Positions 54,459 through 64,000 of a DNA stretch of 64,000 nt are shown here, piece after piece (position 1 is the stretch's first letter; every line of letters begins with the position of its first letter). The position numbers were made by a program, and so were the translations under genes. The notes beneath the pieces were generated by a model. That model was given only the letters and a program-made list of their open reading frames with translations. It had not been told where the DNA came from and did no database searches. This stretch comes from Paenibacillus sp. RC334. GTDB taxonomy: Bacteria > Bacillota > Bacilli > Paenibacillales > Paenibacillaceae. The stretch covers positions 4,945,001-5,009,000 of the forward strand of contig NZ_CP125370.1 of assembly GCF_030034735.1 (NCBI RefSeq). Direction: 5' to 3'.

Positions 54459-55928
54459 TTATGGCTGACCGCTCTCCGGGGTTCCATTTGCAGAAGAATC
54501 TGCGCCGTTATGAGGATTTGTTTTATCCTCCGCAGCCGCATTGTCCCCGGGTTTCGCATCAGAGGAGCCGCCTTGACCGCTCTGGCCCTCCTGTGGCCTC
54601 TCCTGCCCCTTATTACCGCTGCCGGAAGGGGTTGATTCATTCCCACTGCTTGGATTCGTTACAGCCGGCGTTGAAGGGCTCTCAATGTTCACCGTTGCCG
54701 TTAGCTGGCTGGCGTTTCCGGATTGCGTAATGTATTTGGGCAAGCCTACCTTCAAAGCAACCTCATGCTGACCAGCCTCCAGACCACTCACGTCTGCAAC
54801 CAAACTAATATCATCGTTGGTTAAATTGCTGATCATATCCTGCGGCCCCTTCACAGTAACATCCATCGTCTTGTCTGCAGGCGTTGTAATCGTCGCAGTC
54901 GTCCCGTCTGCTGCCCCCTGCACAACAATCGGAATGCCTGACAATGTTCGCTCCGCATCGGTCACCTGATTAGATGGCACAACTGTCACCTGAATTTGTA
55001 TCGAGCCAGGCTCGATTTTATCAGAACCGGCGGGCGCTGCCAAATTAGCTTGAACTGTGTGGGTCCCTGCTTCCGTTAATTGGCTCAGATCGAGTGTAGC
55101 CGTAACATAGGAGCTAAGGCTGCTCAAAACATCCTGCGAGGCGTATACGATCGCTTCTTTTACATTTGCATTTACTTTGGAAAGCGCCAAACCGTTCGGC
55201 AGCTCTCCGGAATAGACAATTTTCACAGGCACGGACTTCGTTTGCTGGGTTACCGGGATTTCAACAGACACTGTGGAAGGCTCAATAACCGCTCCTGTAA
55301 GTTCCTGCCCCTTTTTGTTGTAAGCCTTCAGCTTCACCCGTTTCTGTTCAAACTTCTCCGAGATTCCCTCCGTATCAACAGCCCCCTGCACCGCAGCCAC
55401 TGTACTCAACTGGCTTTTAGGCAAGGTGACCTTCACCGTTTGAGGGGCAACCACAGGCTCTCCGAGCTGCAAGCCGGTATCCGGTTTACCCTTGGAAACA
55501 ATAGAAACATCAAATGATTTCGTTTGCTTTTCCTCAATCGTGACTGTCACACGACTAGGAGTCATAGATACCAACTCCACGCCATTGGGCAGATTCGCTA
55601 CGAGTGGCAAGGTTTTGGTGCCTGCTCCCAACCCACTTAAATCCAATTGGGCCTGGTAATTATCTGCGAAAAAAGAAGTCAGCACGGAACGCTGTCCTCT
55701 AACCTCCATCTTCACATGGTCAGTATCCATTGTAGATAATACATATTTTGACTCATCCAGACCGCTGGCCTGAATACCTACATTATCAATCACTTTATTA
55801 TCATAAGAAACGGTCAGCGTGGACGAAGGCGTACCTGTATCCAGATGAACCATTCCCCACAGCAGGACGGCAACCGCGAGTGCCAATATTTTAGAAATCG
55901 TATTGTTGTTAATCCATTTGTCCATCAT
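54459..55928 (-). CDS. cdaR: CdaA regulator CdaR (YbbR-domain protein)
   Basis: 489 residues: N-terminal membrane anchor (ISKILALAVAVLLWGMVHLD), then four YbbR repeats (for example VKMEVRGQRSVLTSFFADNY, VTVKGPQDMISNLTNDDISL) outside the cell, and a Ser/Gly/Pro/Gln-rich tail (about 425-489) that is probably disordered. CdaR binds CdaA through the membrane and modulates c-di-AMP synthesis. The start overlaps the cdaA stop (ATGATG over TGA), indicating coupling. Confidence 0.95.
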   Translation of the reverse strand: MMDKWINNNTISKILALAVAVLLWGMVHLDTGTPSSTLTVSYDNKVIDNVGIQASGLDESKYVLSTMDTDHVKMEVRGQRSVLTSFFADNYQAQLDLSGLGAGTKTLPLVANLPNGVELVSMTPSRVTVTIEEKQTKSFDVSIVSKGKPDTGLQLGEPVVAPQTVKVTLPKSQLSTVAAVQGAVDTEGISEKFEQKRVKLKAYNKKGQELTGAVIEPSTVSVEIPVTQQTKSVPVKIVYSGELPNGLALSKVNANVKEAIVYASQDVLSSLSSYVTATLDLSQLTEAGTHTVQANLAAPAGSDKIEPGSIQIQVTVVPSNQVTDAERTLSGIPIVVQGAADGTTATITTPADKTMDVTVKGPQDMISNLTNDDISLVADVSGLEAGQHEVALKVGLPKYITQSGNASQLTATVNIESPSTPAVTNPSSGNESTPSGSGNKGQERPQEGQSGQGGSSDAKPGDNAAAEDKTNPHNGADSSANGTPESGQP

Positions 55929-56758
55929 GAATTTCCACGGCCTCCCCTCCGATTCCAGAATGAGCCGCGTTTTTCCTTCAAAGTCGGTGTCGGCCGCAGC
56001 TCCTCATACAGCTTGGATATTAAGGATTCTTCTTTAATATCGCGCACGACCTGCCCATTGATAGCCAAAGAAATTTGCCCTGTCTCCTCTGATACCACCA
56101 CAGTTACGGCATCCGTTACCTCACTCACCCCAATCGCTGCCCGGTGACGAGTTCCCAGCTCCTTGCTGATAAACGGATTTTCCGACAGTGGTAAGTAACA
56201 GGCCGCAGAAGCAATCTGCTTATTTTGAATAATAACTGCACCATCATGCAGAGGCGTATTTGGAATAAAGATGTTGATAAGCAATTCGGAACTGACCACT
56301 GCCTGTGTCTTGATACCAGACTCCGTGTATTCGTTTAGCCCCGTTTCGCGTTCAAATACGACCAAAGCCCCTATTTTTCTACGTGATAAATAATTCAGCG
56401 CCTTAATCATTTCCCCGATTAACTTGTTTATCTCCTCATCATCCGCAGACGAACGCCCAAACAGCTTGCCTCGCCCCAGTTGTTCCAAGGCACGGCGCAA
56501 TTCAGGCTGAAAAATAATGAAAATAGCTACCACACCAAAGGTGAACATCTGATTCATCAGCCACTTGAGCGTATACAGATCAAACCACGTGCTAACTGCC
56601 CAAATGACGACCAGGAACAGAATTCCTTTAAGCAATTGAACTGCACGCGTTCCGCGAACAAGTAAAATAAGCTGATACATAATATAGGTTACGATCAGGA
56701 TGTCGATAATATCTTTAATGGACTCTTTCCAAGTCAGGTCCGCGAAATAATCCAACAT
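55925..56758 (-). CDS. cdaA: Membrane diadenylate cyclase CdaA
   Basis: 277 residues from ATG 56758; GGGGG lies about eight bases upstream, and a second ATG two codons earlier is possible. Three membrane segments (DIIDILIVTYIMYQLILLV; LLKGILFLVVIWAVSTWF; FTFGVVAIFIIFQ) and the DAC domain with TPLHDGAVIIQ (DGA) and GTRHRAAIG (RHR). It makes c-di-AMP from two ATP, controlling K+ and osmolyte transport and wall homeostasis. Confidence 0.96.
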   Translation of the reverse strand: MLDYFADLTWKESIKDIIDILIVTYIMYQLILLVRGTRAVQLLKGILFLVVIWAVSTWFDLYTLKWLMNQMFTFGVVAIFIIFQPELRRALEQLGRGKLFGRSSADDEEINKLIGEMIKALNYLSRRKIGALVVFERETGLNEYTESGIKTQAVVSSELLINIFIPNTPLHDGAVIIQNKQIASAACYLPLSENPFISKELGTRHRAAIGVSEVTDAVTVVVSEETGQISLAINGQVVRDIKEESLISKLYEELRPTPTLKEKRGSFWNRRGGRGNS

Positions 56759-56917
56759 GCGCATGCCCCCGCAATTTTCTGTAGTGAGTGAGTGTAATAT
56801 GTACACAGTATGTTCTCTCTATCTAGGTTATAACGATAAGGCCCGCGTTGCAAGCCGCACGACAAAAGAACCACTAAAATCAGTAAAATACAGTACAAAT
56901 CGCCAGCTTCATATACA

Positions 56918-56953
56918 AAAAAAGCGCCTTTTCCAGCGGAAGAGGCGCTCGAT
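56918..56953 (-). terminator. Terminator of sigW-rsiW
   Basis: AGCGCCT/AGGCGCT stem with a 13-base loop and a T run on the minus strand. Confidence 0.85.
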
Positions 56954-56979
56954 ATCATTCTTGCCAGTTCAAGCTTCTT

Positions 56980-57600
56980 TTATGGAGAGAACGTATCTCC
57001 GAACAAATCAGTAACTTTATACCAAATCCAGTCCAAGGTTTGATCAATACTTTTGACCTGTCCTGCAATGTGTGCTGTAGACGCTTGATAGTAAGAACCG
57101 TCAATTACAGTTACATTGCCTTCCACATCGCCATATACCCGAGCCTTGCCATTTTGCACGGTCAAATCTCCAGCAATGGATTTACCCTCAGGCACAATTA
57201 CAGTATCCCCTTGAATAACAACCTGATCCAGATGGCTTCCCTTGACTACCAATTGATGGTCTGTGGTTGAAAAGCTTGCCATACTTGAGCATATAATAAC
57301 AAGAAAGAAAGCTGCGGCCGTAACAGCCGGGTGCCTTTTTACCCAAGTCAGCATAGGCACAATTGGCGCTCTTCTATGCGGCGGCAAAGCATTCATAATG
57401 CGAAGTGTCAGCTCATCCGATACACACGGCACTTGATGCCGTGTACCATAAAGCATCGCATCCGTCCGCTCCAGCTCTTTAAAACGCATGCGGCATTCCG
57501 GGCAGGTGAACAAATGATGCTCTAATTCCTGTTTGTCCTGCTCGGACAGGTCGCCATCCAGATAGTCATGCATAAAAGAGACGGCTTGTTTGCAATCCAT
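56980..57600 (-). CDS. rsiW: Anti-sigma-W factor RsiW
   Basis: 206 residues from ATG 57600. Zinc-binding anti-sigma motif HHLFTCPECRMRF near the N-terminus, one membrane segment (HPAVTAAAFFLVIICSSMAS), and an external domain with beta-helical, bactofilin-like turns (DLTVQNGKARVYGDVEGNVT). It holds SigW inactive until envelope stress triggers its proteolysis. The external domain differs from the short one in B. subtilis. Same operon as sigW, 149 bp downstream. Confidence 0.9.
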   Translation of the reverse strand: MDCKQAVSFMHDYLDGDLSEQDKQELEHHLFTCPECRMRFKELERTDAMLYGTRHQVPCVSDELTLRIMNALPPHRRAPIVPMLTWVKRHPAVTAAAFFLVIICSSMASFSTTDHQLVVKGSHLDQVVIQGDTVIVPEGKSIAGDLTVQNGKARVYGDVEGNVTVIDGSYYQASTAHIAGQVKSIDQTLDWIWYKVTDLFGDTFSP

Positions 57601-57749
57601 ATGAGCCAATCCTTTCTAATATTCTTCCGTGTTTCTCTACATAACATGCTCCGGCTTAGAAACTTTGCTCACTTTACATACGCTACAACGAGCAATATGT
57701 TTCACAAAAACATCTGTGCGAGCACTTTTCAAGACCCTGAACACATGAT

Positions 57750-58316
57750 TTACAGCTTGTGCTCCAATTTTTTGCGTAGAAAATCCCGGCCCCTGTGAAC
57801 CCTTGTCTTAATGGTAGTGACCGGAAGATTAAGCACATCGCTAATTTCCTGCAAGGAAAGCTCCTGCAAGTAACGCAAAACCATAATTGTCCTGTATTTG
57901 TCTGGAAGGCTGTCAATGGCATTATGAATTAAGGATTGTGTCTCGGACAACAGCGTATGGCCCTCAGGTGTGAGCTCTTCGCTGGCGAGCATTGCATAGC
58001 CATCCACACCTTCCTGCTCATTCATCTCAGCATCCAGTGAATATGTAGGCTTTCTCCTTCGCAGACGATCAATGCACAGATTCGTCGCAATCCGGTAAAT
58101 CCAGGTTGAAAACTTCTGCCCATGATCATATTTTTCCAAATTACGATATACACGCAAAAAAGTTTCCTGCACCAGATCCTCCGCCTCATGGCGATTACCT
58201 AGCATCCGGTAGGAAAGATGAAAAATCCGATCTTTATATAACTCGACTAACTCCGCAAAAGCTCGCTGATCACCTTTCTGCACCAGCCTAACCAAGCGGC
58301 TTTCCATATTATCCAC
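57750..58316 (-). CDS. sigW: ECF sigma factor SigW
   Basis: About 188 residues from GTG 58316, favoured because GGGGGAG lies six bases upstream; ATG at 58307 (MESRLVRLVQKGDQRAFAEL) and earlier ATGs lack a site. Region 2: YKDRIFHLSYRMLGNRHEAE, DLVQETFLRVYRN; region 4: LPDKYRTIMVLRYLQELSLQ, LNLPVTTIKTRVHRGRDFLR. It drives detoxification genes when the envelope is damaged by antibiotics, so it is functionally close to the island's lipid-defence theme. Confidence 0.95.
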   Translation of the reverse strand: MDNMESRLVRLVQKGDQRAFAELVELYKDRIFHLSYRMLGNRHEAEDLVQETFLRVYRNLEKYDHGQKFSTWIYRIATNLCIDRLRRRKPTYSLDAEMNEQEGVDGYAMLASEELTPEGHTLLSETQSLIHNAIDSLPDKYRTIMVLRYLQELSLQEISDVLNLPVTTIKTRVHRGRDFLRKKLEHKL

Positions 58317-58452
58317 TCTATACTCCCCCAGACTTGCTGATGGGTTGCTCATTACATTGTTATGATAATTCATCGTAGTTCAATTTTATTGGAAAATCAA
58401 CTGTAGCGTTGACCCAATAGGACTCCTGCTCCGTCATATGCATGCAGACAGC

Positions 58453-58481
58453 ACAATCGGGCACCCATAAGCGCCCGATTG
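58453..58481 (-). terminator. Inverted repeat after ppc
   Basis: CAATCGGGCA pairs with TGCCCGATTG-like sequence (GCGCCCGATTG) just past the ppc stop. No T run, so termination is uncertain. Confidence 0.45.
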
Positions 58482-58505
58482 CCTGTATTCATGCGCCAAG
58501 CTGTA

Positions 58506-61298
58506 TCAGCCTGTGTTTCTCAGCCCTGCGGCGATTCCGTTAATGGTTAACAGTACCTCACGCAGCAGCTCCGTATCGTCCCCGTTCTGGTCACGCAGTT
58601 CGCGTAGCTCACTAAGCAACTGAACTTGCAAGTAGCTTAACGGATCGACATAAGGATTACGCAGCCGGATGGACTCCTGAATTACCGGCACATCGTCCAG
58701 AATTTCCGATTGTCCTGTTATTTTCAAAATCAGCTCGGACGTCAGCTTGAATTCCGCTGAAATTTGTCCGAAAATGCGCTGGCGAGCCTCTTCATTATCG
58801 GACATCCCTGCATATTCCTCTGCAATCAGTAAATCCGCCTTCGCAATCGCCATTTGCAGTGTATCAATAAGGGAGCGGAAGAAAGCTGATTCCTTAAACA
58901 TTGTTTGCAGCACCTTGAGGTTATCCTCATTGTTCTGATAGAAGCTTTGCAGCCCAGTTCCGGCCGCGTACCAAGCAGGCAGCAAGTAACGGCTTTGCGT
59001 CCATGCAAAAACCCATGGAATTGCGCGCAAGTCCTCAAAACGTTCACTGTTCTTACGCTTGGACGGACGAGAGCCGATATTCAGCTCACCCACCTCAGGC
59101 AATGGCGTTGATTCCTTGAAGAAAGTGAAGAAATCAGGGTCGCGGAAAATCAAATCCTGATACTTCTCCAGCGATACCTCGGAAATACGGGCAATGATCT
59201 CTTCCCAGCTCTCCTCGAACACTTCCTTCTTACCGGAACGGTTATATGCTACTGCGGTAATCAGAGCTGACGTTGCCTGTTCCAGGCTCCGATAAGCGAT
59301 GCCCTTGAGCGAGTATCTGGATGAGAGTACCTCACCCTGCTCCGTAATCTTGATGCCGCCTCCGATCGTATGAGGAGGTTGGGCCAAAATGCTGCGATTA
59401 AGCGGCATTCCTCCGCGTCCCAGTGCTCCCCCGCGTCCGTGGAAAAACTTCACTTTTACGCCGAACTCATTAACCACTTCCGTAATGCTGTTCATCGCAA
59501 CCCGAAGCTCCCAGTTCGCCGTCACCACACCGCCGTCCTTGTTACTATCTGAATATCCCAGCATGATTTCCTGAAGCTGATCCATTGCTGCCACAGATTG
59601 GCGATATACAGGCAAATTCAGCAGCCTCTTCATAATACTAGGGGCAGCATGCAGATCATCTATCGTTTCAAATAGAGGAACGGATTGCAGTGTACATACG
59701 ACTGTGCCATCTTTCTCGATACGGAACAGACCCACTTCTTTAGACAGCACCATAACTTCCAGCAAGTCGCTTGCTCCCTGAGTCATACTGATCAAGTAGC
59801 TTGTAATGGATTGCTTGCCAAATTCCTCCTGAGCCAGATAAATCGTACGATATACATCAAGACATTCCTGCGTGCTGTCGCTATATTTCAAATACGGCGA
59901 CGTGATCGGACGAGGCTCGTTCAGCAGCTTTTCCAGCAGGTCTATTTTTTCTTCCTCAGGGAGCTTGCCATAATCCGCAACAATATTCATTTTAGAGAGG
60001 ATTTCAGTCATTGCATTTTCATGCTCCTGACTATGCTGACGTACATCCAGCGTAGCCGTATGGAAGCCGAACAGCTCTACCTGACGAATCATCTTTTGAA
60101 TATAAGTATCTGCCACATAATCCGCAAAATGATGACGCAGGCTGTCGTCAATAACGTTCAGATCCGCAATAAGCTCTTCAGCAGAGCTATAACGTTCCTT
60201 CGTGCCCTGCTTGCTTTCATCCAGGATATTATTCACCTTGGCTATCATGTAGGCCAGCTTGATGCGATAAGGCTCTTTTTCGTTATGCCACACTTCCATC
60301 TTTTTAAGCGTAATATGGGTCCGGTCTTCCTCAATAGAAGCCAGCAAATCATCAGAGACACGTATAATGCTAGTGCTAAAGCTCAGATAACCCATAAATT
60401 CCTTCAGCGTGTGCTGATATTCTCTCAAAGCCAGCTTACGCTGCATACGTAACGTTTCCCAAGTAACATGAGCCGTAACAGACGGGTTGCCGTCCCGGTC
60501 CCCACCGATCCAGGAGCCAAATCTCAAATAGGTCGGAATATGCCATTTCTGCTCAGGATAATATTTGCCTAAACATCGTTCCAATTCTTGGTATACGTCC
60601 GGCAGCACATGAAACAAAGTCTCATGAAAATAATACATCCCGTTTCTAACTTCATCTAACACAGTTGGCTTACGATCACGAAGTTCGTCTGTCTGCCATA
60701 GTGTAATCACTTCATTCAGCAGATTTTCCCGCACCTGTTCCCGCTCCCGCAAGGTAAGCATAGGATTATCCAACAGCATGACGTCCTCGGAAATGCGCTT
60801 GTGAATGTCCAAAATCACCCGTCGCGTGGCTTCTGTAGGATGTGCGGTCATAACCAGCTCCAGTGAAAGCTCCTCCAGCAGACTGCTAACGTCCTCAGCC
60901 GAAAATCCACCCTGTTTAAGCTCCTGAACAGAGCTTTCAATTGAACCACGTTGAACATCTTCACCAGCAGAATGCTCATAGTCCCGTTTGCGGCGGATAC
61001 GATGATTTTGCTCGGCAATATTCACTAACTGAAAATAAATCGCAAACGCGCGAATAACCTGGTGACGAATGTCCGTATCCAGTCCGCTAACGATTTGTTT
61101 GAAATTCTCATACAACTCCGGCTGATACCCGGCACGTAACGATTTACTTGTCTCACGTATCTTTTCCACGATATCCAAAAGTTCGTTGCCACCCTGATGA
61201 ACCAAAACCTCACCAAGAATATTCCCCAGAAAACGAACGTCCCGCCGTAGCAGATTGTTGGATTGGTTTTTGTTAGCGGTTAACGTAAGCTCAGTCAT
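58506..61298 (-). CDS. ppc: Phosphoenolpyruvate carboxylase
   Basis: 930 residues from ATG 61298 (GGGGGG upstream). Catalytic motifs: VMTAHPTEATRRVI (catalytic His), GSWIGGDRDGNPSVTAHV, MLGYSDSNKDGGVVTANWEL, FFHGRGGALGRGG and the C-terminal RNTG. It carboxylates PEP to oxaloacetate to refill the TCA cycle. Length and motifs are normal. Monocistronic, separated from the tRNA array by about 750 bp. Confidence 0.98.
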   Translation of the reverse strand: MTELTLTANKNQSNNLLRRDVRFLGNILGEVLVHQGGNELLDIVEKIRETSKSLRAGYQPELYENFKQIVSGLDTDIRHQVIRAFAIYFQLVNIAEQNHRIRRKRDYEHSAGEDVQRGSIESSVQELKQGGFSAEDVSSLLEELSLELVMTAHPTEATRRVILDIHKRISEDVMLLDNPMLTLREREQVRENLLNEVITLWQTDELRDRKPTVLDEVRNGMYYFHETLFHVLPDVYQELERCLGKYYPEQKWHIPTYLRFGSWIGGDRDGNPSVTAHVTWETLRMQRKLALREYQHTLKEFMGYLSFSTSIIRVSDDLLASIEEDRTHITLKKMEVWHNEKEPYRIKLAYMIAKVNNILDESKQGTKERYSSAEELIADLNVIDDSLRHHFADYVADTYIQKMIRQVELFGFHTATLDVRQHSQEHENAMTEILSKMNIVADYGKLPEEEKIDLLEKLLNEPRPITSPYLKYSDSTQECLDVYRTIYLAQEEFGKQSITSYLISMTQGASDLLEVMVLSKEVGLFRIEKDGTVVCTLQSVPLFETIDDLHAAPSIMKRLLNLPVYRQSVAAMDQLQEIMLGYSDSNKDGGVVTANWELRVAMNSITEVVNEFGVKVKFFHGRGGALGRGGMPLNRSILAQPPHTIGGGIKITEQGEVLSSRYSLKGIAYRSLEQATSALITAVAYNRSGKKEVFEESWEEIIARISEVSLEKYQDLIFRDPDFFTFFKESTPLPEVGELNIGSRPSKRKNSERFEDLRAIPWVFAWTQSRYLLPAWYAAGTGLQSFYQNNEDNLKVLQTMFKESAFFRSLIDTLQMAIAKADLLIAEEYAGMSDNEEARQRIFGQISAEFKLTSELILKITGQSEILDDVPVIQESIRLRNPYVDPLSYLQVQLLSELRELRDQNGDDTELLREVLLTINGIAAGLRNTG

Positions 61299-62046
61299 GC
61301 TTTTCCCCCCATCTGATCTGTTCACACCAAATACAGCTTTGTTGCAAAGGTACGTATACACACGAAATTTGACACTTTCTTAACATCATACAATAAAAAC
61401 GCGTGAAAAGCTGCAAAATTTACAGTAAAAAGTCACGCTTTTAAAATACTTTTTTTGAGAATATATTGGTTTTTTATGCATAAAAATGAAATTTAATAAA
61501 CGAAATTTCTTTATGGCCTAGAGAATCATCGAAACTTTATGCACAGGTGTTATAAACAGCATGATTTCCTAAACAAAAAAACATGCATCATTATGTGCAT
61601 ATGTTTATTATTTGTTGACAAAGTGAAACCCAATAAGCTTCTATCCACAAAGATATACACAAATCAACCATAATTTCAATATTTCCGAGCTATTTTTCCT
61701 TCCAGACTCAGCTATACCCACATAAAAAGAAGCCATTGTGTACAACTCAATACAGCTGCCTTGGAGTTATCACCATGAATCCGGATCGTTAATGGTCATA
61801 GGATTCCTATATCGAAGGAATTTGATCACAAAATTAGCCTTACTACAGGAGAAAGGGATACGTAAAAGGGGAAATACGGGATCTGGGTGTTAAAAGTAAC
61901 GAGCGCCTATGTACAATATGCACAATATGCACAAGTCATCCCCAACTGTGCATGACAGGAGATTTTTGCAATAACCTATACACAGAGAAAGCTCATGTAA
62001 TGTGGACAAAATAAAAAGAAGCCTCTCGGCTTCTAGGTAATCAGTA
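61299..62046. other. AT-rich spacer between ppc and the tRNA array
   Basis: No gene seen. It should contain the ppc promoter and the end of the rRNA-tRNA transcript, but I see no clear terminator hairpin. Confidence 0.5.
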
Positions 62047-62117
62047 AGCGGGTGATGGGAATCGAACCCACGCTATCAGCTTGGAAGGCTGAAGTTCTAC
62101 CATTGAACTACACCCGC
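62047..62117 (-). tRNA. tRNA-Gly (TCC)
   Basis: Acceptor GCGGGTG/CACCCGC, anticodon loop with TCC, T-loop GGTTCGATTCC. Confidence 0.95.
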
Positions 62118-62126
62118 AAATTAGTA

Positions 62127-62200
62127 TCGGGATGACACGATTTGAACATGCGACCCCCTGGTCCCAAACCAGGTGCTCTACCAAGCTGAGCTACATCCCG
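62127..62200 (-). tRNA. tRNA-Pro (TGG)
   Basis: Acceptor CGGGATG, anticodon TGG in loop TTTGGGA, T-loop GTTCAAATC. Confidence 0.95.
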
Positions 62201-62218
62201 ACGTATAATTTTTTAAAA

Positions 62219-62295
62219 TGGCGCGCCCTGAGAGATTCGAACTCCCGGCCTTTTGATTCGTAGTCAAACGCTCTATCCAGCTGAGCTAAGGGCGC
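62219..62295 (-). tRNA. tRNA-Arg (ACG), CCA encoded
   Basis: Acceptor GCGCCCT/AGGGCGC, anticodon ACG in loop CTACGAA, followed by encoded CCA. Confidence 0.95.
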
Positions 62296-62300
62296 AAATA

Positions 62301-62375
62301 TGGAGCGGACGACGGGAATCGAACCCGCGACCCTCGCCTTGGCAAGGCGATGCTCTACCGCTGAGCCACGTCCGC
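62301..62375 (-). tRNA. tRNA-Gly (GCC), CCA encoded
   Basis: Acceptor GCGGACG, anticodon GCC in loop TTGCCAA, encoded CCA. Confidence 0.95.
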
Positions 62376-62385
62376 AAAAACAAGA

Positions 62386-62466
62386 TGCGCGTGGAGGGAC
62401 TTGAACCCCCACGTCAAAGACGCTAGATCCTAAGTCTAGTGCGTCTGCCAATTCCGCCACACGCGC
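62386..62466 (-). tRNA. tRNA-Leu (TAG)
   Basis: Acceptor GCGCGTG, anticodon TAG in loop CTTAGGA, and a long variable arm (CGTCTTTGACG), as for class II tRNAs. Confidence 0.95.
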
Positions 62467-62477
62467 ATGTAATAAAA

Positions 62478-62553
62478 TGGTGAGCCATGAAGGATTCGAA
62501 CCTTCGACACCCTGATTAAAAGTCAGGTGCTCTACCAGCTGAGCTAATGGCTC
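62478..62553 (-). tRNA. tRNA-Lys (TTT), CCA encoded
   Basis: Acceptor GAGCCAT, anticodon TTT in loop CTTTTAA, encoded CCA. Confidence 0.95.
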
Positions 62554-62557
62554 TTAA

Positions 62558-62632
62558 TGGCTGGGGATATAGGATTTGAACCTATGCATGACGGAGTCAA
62601 AGTCCGTTGCCTTACCGCTTGGCTAATCCCCA
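62558..62632 (-). tRNA. tRNA-Gln (TTG), CCA encoded
   Basis: Acceptor TGGGGAT, anticodon TTG in loop CTTTGAC, encoded CCA. Confidence 0.95.
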
Positions 62633-62687
62633 ATATGCATATGATTCACAATTCCCCAACATTTCAACCAGGTAAGAGGATGAAATA

Positions 62688-62763
62688 TGGTGGAGGCTGA
62701 GGGGCTCGAACCCCCGACCCTCTGCTTGTAAGGCAGATGCTCTCCCAGCTGAGCTAAGCCTCC
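62688..62763 (-). tRNA. tRNA-Val (TAC), CCA encoded
   Basis: Acceptor GGAGGCT, anticodon TAC in loop CTTACAA, encoded CCA. Confidence 0.95.
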
Positions 62764-62774
62764 ATACTATCCTA

Positions 62775-62846
62775 TGACCCGTAGGGGAATCGAACCCCTG
62801 TTACCTCCGTGAAAGGGAGGTGTCTTAACCGCTTGACCAACGGGCC
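62775..62846 (-). tRNA. tRNA-Glu (TTC)
   Basis: Acceptor GGCCCGT with one G-U pair, anticodon TTC in loop CTTTCAC. Confidence 0.95.
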
Positions 62847-62854
62847 CTAACACA

Positions 62855-62927
62855 AGCTCTCAACCGGGTTCGAACCGGTGACCTCATCCTTACCATGGAT
62901 GCACTCTACCTGCTGAGCTATGAGAGC
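62855..62927 (-). tRNA. tRNA-Thr (GGT)
   Basis: Anticodon stem CATCC/GGATG with loop ATGGTAA gives GGT. A CAT triplet spans the stem-loop border, but the correct 7-base loop makes this Thr, not Met. Confidence 0.92.
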
Positions 62928-62932
62928 AAAGG

Positions 62933-63005
62933 CTCCCCGAACAGGACTCGAACCTGTGACAACTCGATTAACAGTCGAGTGCTCTACCAACTGAGCTATC
63001 AGGGA
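62933..63005 (-). tRNA. tRNA-Asn (GTT)
   Basis: Acceptor TCCCTGA, anticodon GTT in loop CTGTTAA. First tRNA after 5S. Confidence 0.95.
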
Positions 63006-63024
63006 ATAGTAATCATAAGGATTC

Positions 63025-63140
63025 GCTTGGCGACGTCCTACTCTCCCAGGACCCTGCGGTCCAAGTACCATCGGCGCTGGAGGGCTTAACGGTCGTGTTC
63101 GGGATGGGTACGTGTGGAACCCCTCCGCTATCGCCACCAA
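63025..63140 (-). rRNA. 5S rRNA
   Basis: 116 nt with the conserved CCGAACACGACCGTTAAGCC region and ends that pair (TTGGTGGCGA with TCGCCAAGC). Confidence 0.95.
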
Positions 63141-63297
63141 ACATGAATTTGTAAAACAAATTCTTCCGTACAGGTATTCGGTTCATCACTAACCGTGTGA
63201 ATGAATAGCCCTGCGCTTGTCGTATGTATCTTCTACATACCTTCAAGGTGTTACACCCTGAAAACTGGATCCGAAACTCCATTGCGTCTTATACTTA

Positions 63298-64000
<703 letters not shown>

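Noticed and set aside
62855..62927. tRNA-Met from the CAT triplet
   Set aside because: With a correct 5-bp anticodon stem and 7-base loop the anticodon is GGT, so it is tRNA-Thr.
62191..63282. Short reading frames across the tRNA and 5S genes
   Set aside because: They overlap clear tRNA and rRNA sequence and are not real proteins.

Overview
The window looks like a chromosomal segment of a Paenibacillus species, most likely from the P. polymyxa group. The grounds are a Firmicute cdaA-cdaR-glmM-glmS locus with a glmS ribozyme, a sigW-rsiW pair, an rRNA operon followed by a long tRNA array, a secreted GH16 lichenase, a starch-degrading alpha-amylase, and a large lipopeptide-type NRPS. The species is inferred; no search was possible.

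Layout, left to right. (1) 1-12634, minus strand: an NRPS gene running off the left edge. It carries a starter C domain and three modules that all end in an epimerization domain. Specificity codes read by eye give Asn, Val, Val, so the product should begin acyl-D-Asn-D-Val-D-Val. The frame is broken once, in a six-G run. Two nearly identical 1.9-kb A-PCP blocks show recent module duplication. (2) 13165-15950: a scrapyard of IS3, IS4, SDR, XRE and arsM fragments with a TetR gene. (3) 16250-20579: secreted beta-glucanase and a multidomain alpha-amylase with a perfect LacI/CcpA-type operator. (4) 20580-27066: small genes, an IS30 remnant, mprF and an intact-looking IS5-family element. (5) 27199-32306: ECF sigma factor and a MacAB-like exporter with a TolC-like protein. 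(6) 32517-44179: an envelope-lipid island with a PAP2 phosphatase, three paralogous phospholipid-methyltransferase-like genes, two DedA proteins, a diacylglycerol glycosyltransferase, a polysaccharide deacetylase, two VanRS-like two-component systems, and pieces of at least one more. (7) 45230-50570: a Tn7-like element whose right end lies 24 bp beyond the glmS stop codon. (8) 50595-61298: core genes glmS, glmM, cdaR, cdaA, rsiW, sigW, ppc. (9) 62047-64000: eleven tRNAs, 5S and the 3' part of 23S, all minus strand.

Three signals stand out. First, the Tn7-like element has three spaced TnsB-like sites at its left end, abutting sites at its right end, and a matching 5-bp duplication (TTTGT), but no recognisable tns genes. 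Two further right-end-like sequences at 45217 and 15233 suggest repeated insertion at the glmS attachment site, with the accessory region as stacked cargo. Second, five promoters (upstream of the IS30 remnant/mprF, PAP2, two methyltransferase cassettes and the dedA operon) share AGA half-sites 11 bp apart and a fixed 36-bp distance from a CTTTAGA box to a -10-like element. This looks like the regulon of the local VanR-like regulators. Third, the arrangement DedA, methyltransferase, two-component system recurs at least three times, intact or decayed, pointing to a self-amplifying membrane-lipid defence module.

A caution: five genes in the accessory part are each interrupted by one base missing or added in a homopolymer run (NRPS, exporter adaptor, TolC-like protein, one histidine kinase, one DedA). 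These may be sequencing errors rather than real mutations.
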